Positions 1 through 11,283 of a stretch of 64,000 nucleotides of DNA are shown piece after piece; the first letter of the stretch is position 1, and the number at the start of each line of letters is the position of its first letter. Below the pieces are notes generated by a model that worked only from the letters and a program-made list of their open reading frames with translations, was not told the DNA's origin and made no database searches. The translations under genes and the position numbers were made by a program. The stretch is from Tetragonia tetragonoides (taxonomy: Eukaryota > Streptophyta > Magnoliopsida > Caryophyllales > Aizoaceae): the NCBI GenBank assembly GCA_038025085.1, contig CM076146.1, positions 18,636,001 through 18,700,000 of the forward strand, read 5' to 3'.

Positions 1-2681
1 TGGTTCATTTACAAAAGAATTAATTATTTACAAAAGAATTAGTTATTTACAAGAGCGGTTTGAAAGAACCGACAAGGATTTAGTCCAAATGCGACTTATT
101 AACTCCAAATTTATTTTTATAATTAGTGGGACACACTAATAGAATACACTAGAGATTTTCGTATTTTTGTGAGTTTGTTTGATGATTAAACGAAAATCAT
201 TTATAGAATCGAACAAAACCGTTTTTACAATAATCTAGACAGAACTTCTAAAATTCATATCTCGGTCATAACTCAACCAAATCGAGTGCTTCAAAAGCCT
301 AAATTGGTTCACTTTACTTCTTGTTTCTACTGTAAAAATATAAAGTCACGAAAGTTGGCTATAGGTGAGGTATTTACGATTTACGAGCTTCTAGAAGTCT
401 TTGGATAGACCATTGGCTTTTGATTTATTGGTAAATATTTACAAGTGATATAGCTCTAATATTTACAGGAATTAGACTAGACTTGACGTTGGGTATGTAC
501 ACAAAGTTTCATGAATTTTAGACAAGTTTAAGTCATTTAACGAAAATAAACAAAAGAACTGTACAAAAAGCCATAATGTTCTAAGTTAACCAAAGTCTTT
601 CATTTTGACAGAACCAAGCTCGGTTTGATTAAATCAATAAAAATCGAAAACACATCCGAATGGAGTGATTTCAAAGTCTAAATTGGTTCCCAATGAGTCT
701 ATTATCCAAATCAAAGTTCATTTTCATATTGAAGAGGTGCAAAGCACCGCAGACTTTTCAGTTAAGTGAACATTATCATTTCTAGACATATAGTCGTTTG
801 GTTAATTTTAGAATTAAATCTACTTCGTTAAAATTGAATTATTCTTTACAGATTGAATCAGACACACTAATTACTTCCTAAATAAACTAACAAGAAAAAT
901 ACACTATCCTAAGTGGTTAAATTGAGCCATTTATTTACACGGTCGAAATCTGAGAAAATCTTCAAAAGGACAGCATTACTTCATCTTTTGAAAATTCATT
1001 TAAACTTCATCTAGTATCCAAACTGGACGGAATAGGTGGCTGTAGAAAGCTAGGAAAGTCCTCTACAATTTACTCAAAAATAGACCAAGCTCAAAACGTA
1101 GCCATATATTAGTTATTTATAGATCTATGGACGTTGGTTGTTTTTAGATATAGAAACCTCAAAATTCAATTGAGGACTAATTAACCATTTGATCTGGATG
1201 ATGTTTATCTCGTTAGAAAGCCCTCTGGACATAGTTTCCTGTGACACTAATTTCATCAATTTCCAACCGTTGGATCTTCCTAGATCTACAAATGAATTCT
1301 GTACTCAAAACTGTCTCAATCCGAATTATTACAACTTTTGTACAAAAATAAATCCGAGACCTCTATATGCAAAATGACCTTTTTTATTCAATTTCAAGTA
1401 TATAAAAAATGAAAATGGTGATGAGAAAGAGAGAAACATTCATTGATCATACAATTTTGGCACAAGCAACTCTCTTCCTCACCACAAAAAATCACTCTCT
1501 ACAAGCTGGATCTAAGTCCCCCATGGAGACGGGTTCGTGTGGGCACTTGAACCCTTACCTAGGAATTTTGGCCGCTCAAAAAATAGGGTGGTTCGTGCAC
1601 ACACCTATTAAGAGTCCAACCGGTGAAAATGGGATTATTAAGGGAGATAATAGGATTTAATAGCAATTTATATACAAAATGAAATGGTTAGTGAAAACAC
1701 TTAGAAAAAAAATAATTGAAAGAGAGAGATAAAAGATTACCCTTGCGTAAATCTAGAAATCTCAATCTTCAAAGTTAAGTTAGTTAGTACAAACGCCCTT
1801 TAGTTTGCACTAACTAGATAAGAAAAAGAAGTTTTAGAAATTTAGAAGAAGTTTTTTAGATTAGCTTTAAGTTAAAAAGATGATAGAAAAACTAGAGAGA
1901 GAAAGAGATTTTAAGAAATAGAGATGAGAAAGAGGCAAAGGGCCCTCAAAACAACTTTTTAAGGTGCAATTATAAGGGGGGAAAGATAGGGGAGAATTAG
2001 GGTTAGGAGAAATGGAGGGTGAGATTTGATGGTAGGTGGATGGTGAGATGAGGGTTGAGAGAATGTGGATGGGAGGGTGACAAATGTCAAATTTGTGGTG
2101 AAGGAAAAAGATGGGAGGAATCTTGTGAGGTGAAAGTGAGTAGGAAAGAGAAAAAATGAGATAAGGTGGAAGATAAAATAGAAAAAGAAAAAACAAAATT
2201 GAATAAAAACAAATAAAAAATGGAATAAAAAACGTGGGGGGGGGGACTTTTTTTTTCTTTTTATTTTTCTTATCCTTTTTCGGTTGTGAGGAGAGTAATT
2301 TTTTTTATTTTTATTTTAATTTTGGGTGGGGGGTTAATTTATGGAAAATGAGAGGGTATTTTGGTATTTCTACTTATTACTAATATTCCCTTTTGTCTTT
2401 AGCTATTGGATGGGAATATAGGAATATTGTGATGTCATGCATGACATCATAATTCCATTCCTTATTTATTTTTGTATTTTCTCTTTTATACTATTTTTGA
2501 ATTTTTGCTTTATTTTCTCTTTGGGCTTTGGGCTTTGTTTTGCTAATGGGTTGGGTCACCTTATGGACCCTAAATGTCCTTTTAGCCCAAATGACTTATT
2601 TAATTAGGGTACTTACAGTTAATGCTAATATTAACTGTAATAATTAACTAAAAGAAATACAAGTCAAAATTCGGCGTCTAC
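1..2681 (-). repeat. Probable LTR (Ogre/Tat-type) segment truncated by the window edge
   Basis: No coding region is supported here. The right boundary reads, on the minus strand, TGTAGACGCCGAATTTTG, a TG-start resembling the LTR starts of Ogre/Retand-type elements. It abuts a PMD reading frame that is open at 2683 and has lost its beginning, so I infer an element inserted into, or recombined with, the Tat element to its right. A minus-strand TATA-like TATATAAAT lies near 1667-1675 and a plus-strand TATATAAAAA near 1397, so the orientation is not secure. A run of nine or more G lies near 2235. No primer site, polypurine tract or second LTR copy is visible, so this stays a probable LTR. Confidence 0.4.
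2430..2449. promoter_or_regulatory. Perfect 20-bp palindrome, bZIP-like
   Basis: TGATGTCATGCATGACATCA is a perfect palindrome holding two inverted TGACATCA cores, which resemble CRE/as-1 type bZIP sites. A second inverted repeat, TTACAGTTAAT at 2613-2623 with ATTAACTGTAA at 2630-2640, lies close to the LTR edge. Regulatory function is inference. Confidence 0.25.
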
Positions 2682-2682
2682 A

Positions 2683-5424
2683 TGACATAGCATTCTTTAC
2701 TGGTCTAAGTCCTGATATGTCGTCGATAGAGCTTAGTTACATTCGTTGTTCTCCCGTTGTTGAAGAGGAGTACTTAAAACCGACTTCTCTTTTATTGGGT
2801 CCGAAAAAATCCTGGAGTGCAATGAATAATCTTTTGTTTCATCCTGGCCCTGTTACAAAGGGAGAGGTTGTCCTTTTCTTAGTTTATGTTTTTTGTCGGT
2901 TGTGTATGGGGAAATCTTGTAATGTAAGTCGGACTTTCCTCCATTTAGCAGCCAACGTGGCCTCAATGGAAGGTCTTGTTCCCTTAGCCCCATTTCTTCT
3001 AGCTCAACTATATCAAGGCTAGGTTGAGTCGAATGGTCATTAAACCCTCTCGAATATATAGGCAGACTTGCCCTTTGTGGATATTAACTGTTTGGGCTCA
3101 TGTGTATTATCCTCATTTAGTTCATACCTTGTCTGATGAGGAATATGAGTTCCAGCTTCGAAAAGAGACAGAGAAGCACTTGGGCTCTCTTATTAACTGT
3201 AACAGATCTCCTCGAGATGAATGGGGTTGTGTTGTAGAGGTTGTTTTTAACAAGTGTGCCCCTTCTAACCCAAATGATTTTTATCGGGTGCTGCTTGAGT
3301 TTCTTTTAAGGCATTCGTCCTTCAATTGGCATCCTGCTCGAGATTTGGGTGTTATTCCTGATGCAGCTGACCCTGTTCGAATAGCTGCTCCTTCGTGGTT
3401 ATCTTCTTTTAACCCCTTCCTTATTTCTGATGACCAAGGTCAGTCTTTTTGGAATTTAATTTTGTGTGCTCGTGATCTCCTTTTCATTGATTCTCATGAA
3501 ATGGGAGTAGAGGTCTACAACCCTTAACTAGTTGCTAGACAATTTGGCCTAGTACAGACTTGTGCCATTCCCCTCATTGAGACTCTTAACCGTCCCTGGT
3601 CTTTGAGGGTTAACTTACTGGGTAATGAGGTTAGTCAGAAGATGGTGGAGGCTGGTCGTCATGAGTCATACCTTGGAACTCAACGTACTCTCTCCATTTA
3701 TCGAAGTAAAAGGAAGATTCTTCCTTGGGTGAGGGTTGTTCGTTTTGAGCCTGGATAAGCTCGACGGTGGAATCGGTTTGCTTCTGCTTACCTTCATCCT
3801 GACTCTCTTCGACCATGAATCGAGGTTGTTTTAGGAGTTCTTTATCCTAAGGCTGCTCCAAAGGCTGCTGCCATAACTTCTTTTCGAGCTTTTGTTCCTC
3901 CTCCTTTCCCTCTTGAGGTATTTCTCTTCTTTTGATAAGTTATTTTTGTAATTTCTCTTTTTACTTTTTATAACTTATTTCGTTTTGATTGTAGTCCATT
4001 CCAGAGACTTTTTCTGACGAGGAGCCAGCAAACGAAGATGCTGTCAATGTGCCCCCTCTTGTCGTTGCTTCTATCAGCATGGTCCCTCCCTCATATGCCC
4101 TCTTCTTCTGGTTTAAAGCGGCCTAGGGATTTTCCTTCCTCCTGTCGAAGAGGATCATCTACTATACCTCCAGACCTATCGATGAGCCTGGTTATTCTTC
4201 TTCTGATGAACCTCTTATCATCAGACGCCGTCGAAACAGAGGTATTTTCCTCTTCTTAATTTATTCCTTCATGGGAAATTATAAACATATCTCTTACTAC
4301 TTTTATATATGTGTAGAAGGTACTACCTCTTCGTTCCCCTCATATGTGGTGGAACCTGTCTCCCAGGCTCTAGTAATCTACCCATCTGGTATGAACCTTT
4401 ACTCTATACCTTTTCGATTTGCTATCTATTATATCTGATCTTTTCTTTATATACAGAGCCTAGAGTTGAGGATTCATCTCCTTTAACTCCGTCAGGACAT
4501 ACTTCTCCTGATCCTGCTTCTGTCATTCATTCGCCTTCGAGTATGAATTCTTTACTTCTTTCTTTTTGGCTTCTCTTTATTCTTTCAAATAACCGAGTTA
4601 TTTTCCTTTTTTCAGATAGGGTAGAAATAGCTATTTCATCTGATTCTGATGAAATTAGGGCGAATGACTCTAGATTAGAGGATCCAGCTTTTTCCTCTCC
4701 CAGCCCCTCCTTTGATCCACAACCAAACTTAGTTGTTCAACCACCACAACCTGAGATAGTGGTTGTGTCTCAAGCTGATACAGTGGTTGTTACAGGTTAG
4801 AATTCTTCTTCTTCTAAAATCCTAATATTTTCGTGAATTCTTATTTATTCGTGGTCTTTATTTCGTAATTTATTTTATAGGTATTCCAGCATCCACTTTT
4901 GTTGCAACCATGCCTTCGAAGACTGAGGGTTTTCGCTTGATTGATGCTCTATAATCTGATGCTACTGGTGTTGAAACCGCGATTGAGCTTCAAAGTTTCT
5001 TTGCTGGTATCCAATCCCTTTTGCCTGAGCAGATTAGGGGTTTGATTCTTAACAATGTGGGAGTTCTCGTCCAGTTCATTCATGACGCTCATGATGCATC
5101 TATATCAGATGCTGCTTTGAAGACGCTGTCTACTTAGCTCGAGGAGTCTCATACCTTACTTCAACAAGAAGCAGGGGCTTATCAGACTTCATCCACTGAA
5201 TTGTCTAATATTGATCAATAATTACAACTCCTTCAAGCTCGCAGGAGTCAGCTTTTGGAACGAATGCCCTCTCTTCAATCTGCCTTTACGGATGAGCAGA
5301 CTCGTTTGACAGCTATGGCAAAGACGGTTAAGGATCGTATAGATAGAGTATCTCTTCATAAATTCGCGAACTACCACTATGGCTATTTTGAGTCCCTTAT
5401 GCAATGTTTAAATGCTTTCGTGTA
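2683..5424 (+). pseudogene. Antisense plant mobile domain (PMD) gene with five small introns
   Basis: The frame opens abruptly at 2683 and reads DIAFFTGLSP, so the N-terminus is missing. Residues around 2717-3530 match the aminotransferase-like plant mobile domain found in MAIN/MAIL proteins and in extra ORFs of plant Ty3/gypsy elements, with one frameshift near 3020. A Ser/Pro/acidic tail and a helical C-terminus follow. Five GT-AG introns fit: 3918-3994, 4242-4316, 4389-4456, 4541-4615 and 4796-4880. The first joins in phase 0 and the other four in phase 1. The frame also shifts once in the 4110-4180 region. In-frame stops (near 3527, 4952, 5135 and 5219) mark a relic. It lies opposite to gag-pol, downstream of integrase. 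Confidence 0.75.
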
Positions 5425-6207
5425 ATATTTTATTTTGTCAATATGAACACGTGCTTTTTATTTGACTTTGACCATTTCGTATTCTGCGTTATCTTCGTCA
5501 TTTTCCGTGTTTTCCTTTGTTTATATCGCCATTTTCTCTATAAATAGGCTATTCCACGACCATTTATCTTCACTTCTCTTATCTCCATTTCTCTCTTCTT
5601 CTCCTCTTCTTCGGTTATGCTTTTCTGAGAAGTTGGATGTTATGATTTTTTGATTCGTAGAGTAGCTGTTCTTATATCATTAAGATTTTATAGGCACCAT
5701 GTCGAATATACTCTATCTTTTCCTTAATCGTCTAATCCTATCATTTGGTTCTTTCTTTTTTCATAAACCTTTCGAGGATACATTAAGTCAATTTGTCTCG
5801 TATATGATCACCCATATTAATTCATTTCACTTGGTCCTCATCAAGATAAAATTTGCTATAATCCCTTTCGTTATAGCGTTAATATCCCGTACTCACATAT
5901 ATAATCACCCATATTAACATAGCCCATCCGTGCCTTGTTGGGGCGAGTAGGGTTATATTTTTCCTTTTCGTTCTTTCTTCTTGTCAAGAGCCCGTCGAAT
6001 ACACCCTTCAAGTATTGGGGTATTCTTTCTTGGTATTCCTGATGATTTGGCCAGATATTCATTCTCCAGCATTTATCTTCAAGATGTTTTTTCGAGTGCC
6101 AGCGTATTTCAAGGTGTCTTTTCGGATATCAACACTTTCAACGCAAAGCTCTTGTAATAGTTTGAATTATTCGCTTATTTTTAGCTTTCGTTTATTTCTT
6201 CCCAAAT
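5425..6207. other. Spacer between PMD gene and integrase, with a promoter-like plus-strand TATA
   Basis: No domain is recognised. A plus-strand CTCTATAAATAGGC lies at 5535-5548, followed by a pyrimidine-rich leader (CT-rich to about 5620), which is promoter-like and would transcribe antisense to integrase. The short phrase ATCACCCATATTAA occurs twice (near 5808 and 5904). Short ORFs here look random. Confidence 0.3.
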
Positions 6208-7330
6208 TTATGAAAATCTATTGTAAATGTTATCTTTATATATATCCCAAGTCGAAGGAAAATATTTCTTTAGATTTTTGTCATTTATTGCTCGTCCAAA
6301 TTGCTTTTCATTTGTATATAGCAATTTATATGCGTTTCCTGGTTCAACGCTTTCGATAATGAATGGTCCTTCCCAATTTTGAGACCACTTTCCATAGAAT
6401 TTGTCTTTTTGTCCTTCAGGCAGTATTGTTTTCCACACCAACTCGTCTTTGAAAAATTGCCTCTTTTTTACTTTTTGATTATAGTATTTCTCTGTTTGTT
6501 TCTTCAACTTATGAATATTCTGTAACGCTTCGACTTGCAGGATCTCTTGGTCCAACTGTTTAATATTCATAGCCTCTTCATATTCTTGTGAAGATGGGTT
6601 AATTTGTTTAAGTATTCTTTCAGACTTAATATTCATTTCGACAGGTATGACTGCCTCATGTCCAAATACTAATTGAAATGGAGTTACTTGTATGCTTTCT
6701 CTAGGACTAGTTCGGTAAGCCCATAAAGTCTCTAAAAGCAAATCATGCCACTTTCAAGGATTATCTTTTATCATTTTAGCAATTTCTCTTTTTATGGTTT
6801 TATTAGTTGACTCTGCCTGTCGATTTGCTTGGGCATAATAAGGAGTAGAGTTTGTTAATTTAACAGATAATCTTCCTTGAAAAGATTTTATATTTCGTCA
6901 CTGTTAAATACCTTGGCCTGATCTACTGTAATAGTTTCAAGGATTCCAAATCTGGTGAAGGTATTTTCGTTAATAAAATCCACTATATCACCAGATGTTA
7001 TGTTTACAAAAGGTTTCGTTTCGACCCATTTTGTAAAGTAATCAGTGGCTACTAAAACATATTTGTGTTGTTTAGATGAAGCAGGCCTAATTTCCCCAAT
7101 AATATCCATCCCCCATCCTCGAAATGGCCAAGGTTTTATTATACTATGGAGTTTAGCTACTGGAACTCGTTGAATACCACCATATTTTTGGCAAGGCCTA
7201 CACCCTTTTGCATACTGTATACAATCTCGAGTGACTGTTGACCAGTAGTATCCCTATTGGTGTACCAGTCGTCACTTTTTCTACCCTATTTGGTGAGCTC
7301 CACATATGCCTTCATGTATTTCTCCCATGA
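6208..7330 (-). pseudogene. Tat-element integrase (broken)
   Basis: The minus strand encodes an HHCC zinc finger (HEGICGAHQIG near 7300, CRPCQKYGG near 7185). A core starting MDIIGEIRP follows (7109), then TVDQAKVF and a QAESTNK segment carrying the expected glutamate. The C-terminal part (6741-6208) includes the WEGPFIIESV region typical of Ty3/gypsy integrases. The protein would insert element cDNA into chromosomes. Stops near 6887, between 6745 and 6890, and near 7255 break it. It lies directly after RNase H on the same strand, the normal pol order. Confidence 0.87.
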
Positions 7331-7493
7331 CTAGCAAAGCATCATCTAGATCTAAGCATTTTAGTAATAGACTGCTAACATCTTTTCGAAATAGTTGTTC
7401 CCCGTTGTATACATATCGATGTGCTACGAGTTTTAATTTGTTGGAGTATTTCCTTTTCGATGGTTCTTGGAGATATTCAATTATCTCTTCTCT

Positions 7494-9637
7494 TCAATCA
7501 TTCTCTTTTGTCATAATATCTATTTTATTAATTTTCATTATTATTCTCTCTTCGAATGAAATAAGCTCCTTAGCTTTTATTGTGATGTTTTCGTGAAAAT
7601 AACTCGAAGGAATTTTATATCCTGATGCTAATTGAGCTAGCTCATTAGCTATTTCATTTTCGACTTGAGGGATATAGTATATTCTTACTTCATAAAAATA
7701 TTCCAATAACTTCTTGATTCTGGCATTGCCTAAAATTGCTGTTGAGCTAGAGCATTTGAAGATTCCCTTCGTTTGATTTACTATCAGCTGGGAATCTTCT
7801 TTTATGATCACGTTCTTGGCCCCTAATTCGAGAAGGCTTTCTAATCCTAAAATTAAGGCTTCATATTCTGTCCTGTCATTTGTACATGGCCCATCTAATT
7901 GTATTGCAATTTTCGTAAGGACTCCTGTTGGTGATATTAAATATATCCCCGCTCCTGCTCCTCTTTTAGTAGAAGAGCCATCAAAATATAATTTCCATGG
8001 GACTAAATCAATATAGTCCTCTTTGAATTGTTTTTCTGAATCAACTTCAATTGATGGATGATCTGCTAAGAAATCAGCCAACGCTTGCCCTTTTATCGCC
8101 TTTTGTGGTATATATCTTATATCGAATTGAAGAAGGTGAAGGCTCCATATGTTTAATCTTCTCTTTAATGGTTGTGACAACATATATTTTAATATATCTG
8201 TTGGGGATACCATTTTGACAGTAAAGGACATAAAATAATGTCTTAATTTTAATGAAGCAAAGTACAAATTGTAACACCCCTTTTCGATAGGTGTATATCT
8301 AGTTTAGTATCTACCAAAGTCTTTGATAAGTAGAACACTACTTGCTCTTTTCCATTATCATTTACTTGTACCAGTAAACATCCCATCGATGTGTATCCTG
8401 TCGAAAGATACAATCTTAATGGTTTTCCCATTCGTGGGGGAATTAATACTGGTGGTTCAAATAGGTACTGCTCTATCTTATTGGAGGTTTCTTGGTATAT
8501 TGGTTTCCATTGGAATTCTCCTCCTTCCTTGTACTTTAGAAGTGATGAGAAATTCTTAGTTTTATCTGCTAGATTAGATATAAACCTTCGAATGAAATTG
8601 ATTTGCCCCAAGAATCTTTGAAACTCCTTCTTATTCGTTGGGGGCTTTGCTTCTAAAATTGCTTTTGCTTTATTCTTATCAATTTCAATCCCTCGTTGGT
8701 GGATAAGAAATCTCAGAAAGTTACCTACTTGGACTCCAAAAGCACATTTGAGTGGATTCATCTTTAATTTATATTTTTGCATTCTTTTCAATGAATTTTC
8801 TAGATGATGTAGATGATCTTTATGTGATTGTGATTTTATTACCACATCATCTATATATACTTCCATAAATTTCCCTATCATATCGTGGATTAGGTAATTC
8901 ATAGTCCTTTGATATATTGCTTCTGCATTCTTAAGGCCAAAGGGCATTACTATCCATTCGAATGTCCCTAAGGATCCTGGGCACCTGAATGTTGTTTTAT
9001 GCCTATCTTCTTTGGCTATTCGTAATTGATAGTACTCTGAATATCCATCCATGGAAGATAGAACTATATGTCAAGATGCTGCATCAATTAGAGTATTAGC
9101 CACTGGCATAGGATATTCGTCTTTTGGGCTAGCTCTATTAAAGTCCCTAAAATCTATACATACTCTAATTTTTTCATTCTTCTTGATTACTGGAACTACA
9201 TTTGCTAACCATTCTACGTATTTGGCTGGCCTTATGAATTTCGCTTCCAGTAAATTCTCTATCTCTTTCTTGACTCCCAAAACTACTTCTGGGGCTATCC
9301 TTCGTGGAGGTTGCATAATTGGCCTATAATCCTTTTTCATAGGTAGCTTATGTTGAGCTATTCTAGTATCAATCCCATGCATTTCATGATGAGCCCAGGC
9401 AAAGCAATTCTTGTATTCATTAAGGATCTTAATGAAGTTTTCCTTTTCTTTTATGGGTAACTTCGCACTGATATAGGTTATTCTGGGATTTTCTTTAGTT
9501 ACCAAGTTAACTTCTTCTAATGGATCTTGTATTTCCATTTTTATATCTTCATTCTTTTCCCAGATTCGTTCTTGTACGTCATATATGGTATTTTCTTCTT
9601 GCATTTCTCTCATTTCATTAGTCATTGCTTGAATCAA
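7494..9637 (-). pseudogene. Tat-element reverse transcriptase and dual RNase H (broken)
   Basis: From 9637 leftward the frame shows the RT N-terminus (PVIKKNEKIRVCIDFRDFNRA), a stop near 9070, then MDGYSEYYQLRIAKEDRHKTT and the catalytic YIDDV at about 8843-8857. The first RNase H part overlaps 8249-8330 and contains a frameshift. It ends in the linker KAIKGQALADFLADHPS. The second RNase H (about 8020-7600) has the signature LYFDGSSTKRGAGAGIYL and the TEYEAL motif. The paired RNase H arrangement is a hallmark of the Tat lineage. The product would copy the element RNA into DNA; with several breaks it cannot be made intact. Confidence 0.92.
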
Positions 9638-10077
9638 TAATTGACTAATTGTTCACTGTTTAACCATGCCACAACTCTTAGAGTTTTATCTAAGACACTC
9701 TTTAATTCAACTACAGAACCATTTTCTTCGTAAAAAACATCTGTATTAATTCGAATAGGATTTTTACAAGCTATTGTTCTAAACATAATAACTATTTAGA
9801 AAATAAAATACTAATTACAACCATTTCTAGCCCTATCTCTAGGAAGCTGTAATTTTCAAAGGTCCTTCCTTTAGCTTGTTGCTAAAGTCCTTGGCCTTTG
9901 CTTCGGTGTCTTCTTCTGGCCTTCGACTGGCTCCTTTCTGTCGTTGTTCTTCGAGCACCTCTATTCGAATCGGTGCGCACTCCCTTGTGTAGAACCTGGC
10001 TTCCACAAAATTGGCAGTGGTTAGTTGAGGCTTTTCTTCTGCCTTTATATTTTCAAAATTTTCGCCATTCCAAATTA
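9638..10077 (-). other. Protease-RT linker of the Tat element
   Basis: This lies between the protease and RT frames. Minus-strand translation gives broken, low-conservation linker sequence with no recognised domain. Confidence 0.4.
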
Positions 10078-10390
10078 TTAGTTTTTGGTGTAAAGTAGAT
10101 GGTATGGAATAATTGCTATGCTATGAATCCAATCTCTTCCTAGTAATGCTTGATAACTAGAGCTAGTATCGACTACAAAAAAGGCAGTATAGGAGATCGT
10201 ATTTTCTACTTTAATTTTGACTGGTAACAGTCCATTCAATTTAGTGGCATGTCCCGAAAAGCCGTATAATGCTACGTCTGCAATTATTAAATCCTTCGTG
10301 GATTTCCCTAAAAATGGAAGGATAGATAATGGTAGCACATTCTCGGCTGCTCCATTATCAATTAAAACCCTATTTATCCCTACATTATCA
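10078..10390 (-). pseudogene. Tat-element aspartic protease (broken)
   Basis: On the minus strand the frame reads VLIDNGAAENVLP near 10370-10330, the position of the retroviral-type active-site loop. It continues LIIADVALYGFSG and the flap and C-terminal segment YQALLGRDWIHS. The active site is D-N-G rather than the usual D-S/T-G, which may reflect lineage preference or decay. A stop lies just upstream at about 10395. It would process the Gag-Pol polyprotein. Confidence 0.75.
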
Positions 10391-11283
10391 ATTTATGCTT
10401 TGATATATAGAGGTTTAATATGATTATTATTTATGGCTTTTCTATCCAATAAGTCCTTAAAAACTGGGTCAATATCATGTTCACAAGTTCATGCCTCAGT
10501 TTCTTCGATATCTGAAATATTTAGGTCCTCATAACACCTTAAATCTAGAAGTGTATCTTCGATAAATTCATATGGTGAATCATCTAAAGTAGAAGTTAAG
10601 TCTCATTCTCACTCTAATGGAGAAGGAGCGGACATACCTGATTAGGCCACAAATTCGTAGGCCTCATCTTCCTCTACGATCTCGTGCCATCGAGGTCGAT
10701 CCCTGCTCTGTCCTTCTTGCTGGATCTCTGGGTGCATGACTTCTACCATGCTACCTTCAGCTTTGTCCTCGAAATTCAAATCCCTCTATATTTCTTGCGT
10801 TCGTGCAAACTCCTCATCATAGACATAAATTTCGATTCCGTCATCAGAGGTATACTCATCTTCCTCTCCGTTTCTCCTTTCGAACTTGCCGGAGTAGGCT
10901 TTCACGTTCCTCTGATCGCTGGGTGTGTCTATATCCACCCCCTCGCTTCCCATGTTTGAACATTCGATTTGTCTAACTTGGATTTGCAATGTTCCTTTCG
11001 ACATTGCATCTTCATCAATCTTCAGTTGGTTGATGAGTGCTTCTTGTTGCATTTTCATTGCAACTTAAGCCCTTGCATGACTCAATTTCTCAGCCACTTG
11101 CCTTCGTTCTTGGGCCTTCGAAAGGATGTTCCCTAATTGAGTCATATTAGAGGACTGGGTATCTTCGAAATACCCTGAAGTCTTCACGCTCTGCTGAGGT
11201 AATCCTCCTCTTAGGGCATATTTGCCCCCCAACCTGCCACCTCTTCCTCCTCGATACCCTCTTCTTGTAGGAAATACATCCGT
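10391..11283 (-). pseudogene. Gag-protease linker region of the Tat element
   Basis: The minus strand carries a 90-residue open stretch (11058-10786) that is acidic and Asp/Glu-rich towards its C-terminus, with Gln/Met-rich helical sequence before it. No zinc knuckle or enzyme motif is seen. Its place between gag and protease suggests the C-terminal gag linker of the polyprotein. Stops flank it. Confidence 0.45.

Noticed and set aside
1867..2196. 109-codon minus-strand ORF rich in Ser, Pro and Phe
   Set aside because: Low-complexity purine-rich LTR sequence; no domain, start signal or intron support.
2717..3527. PMD ORFs as an independent host gene of the MAIN/MAIL type
   Set aside because: They lie inside the Tat element next to integrase, are frameshifted and have lost their start; PMD-type extra ORFs are known in such elements.
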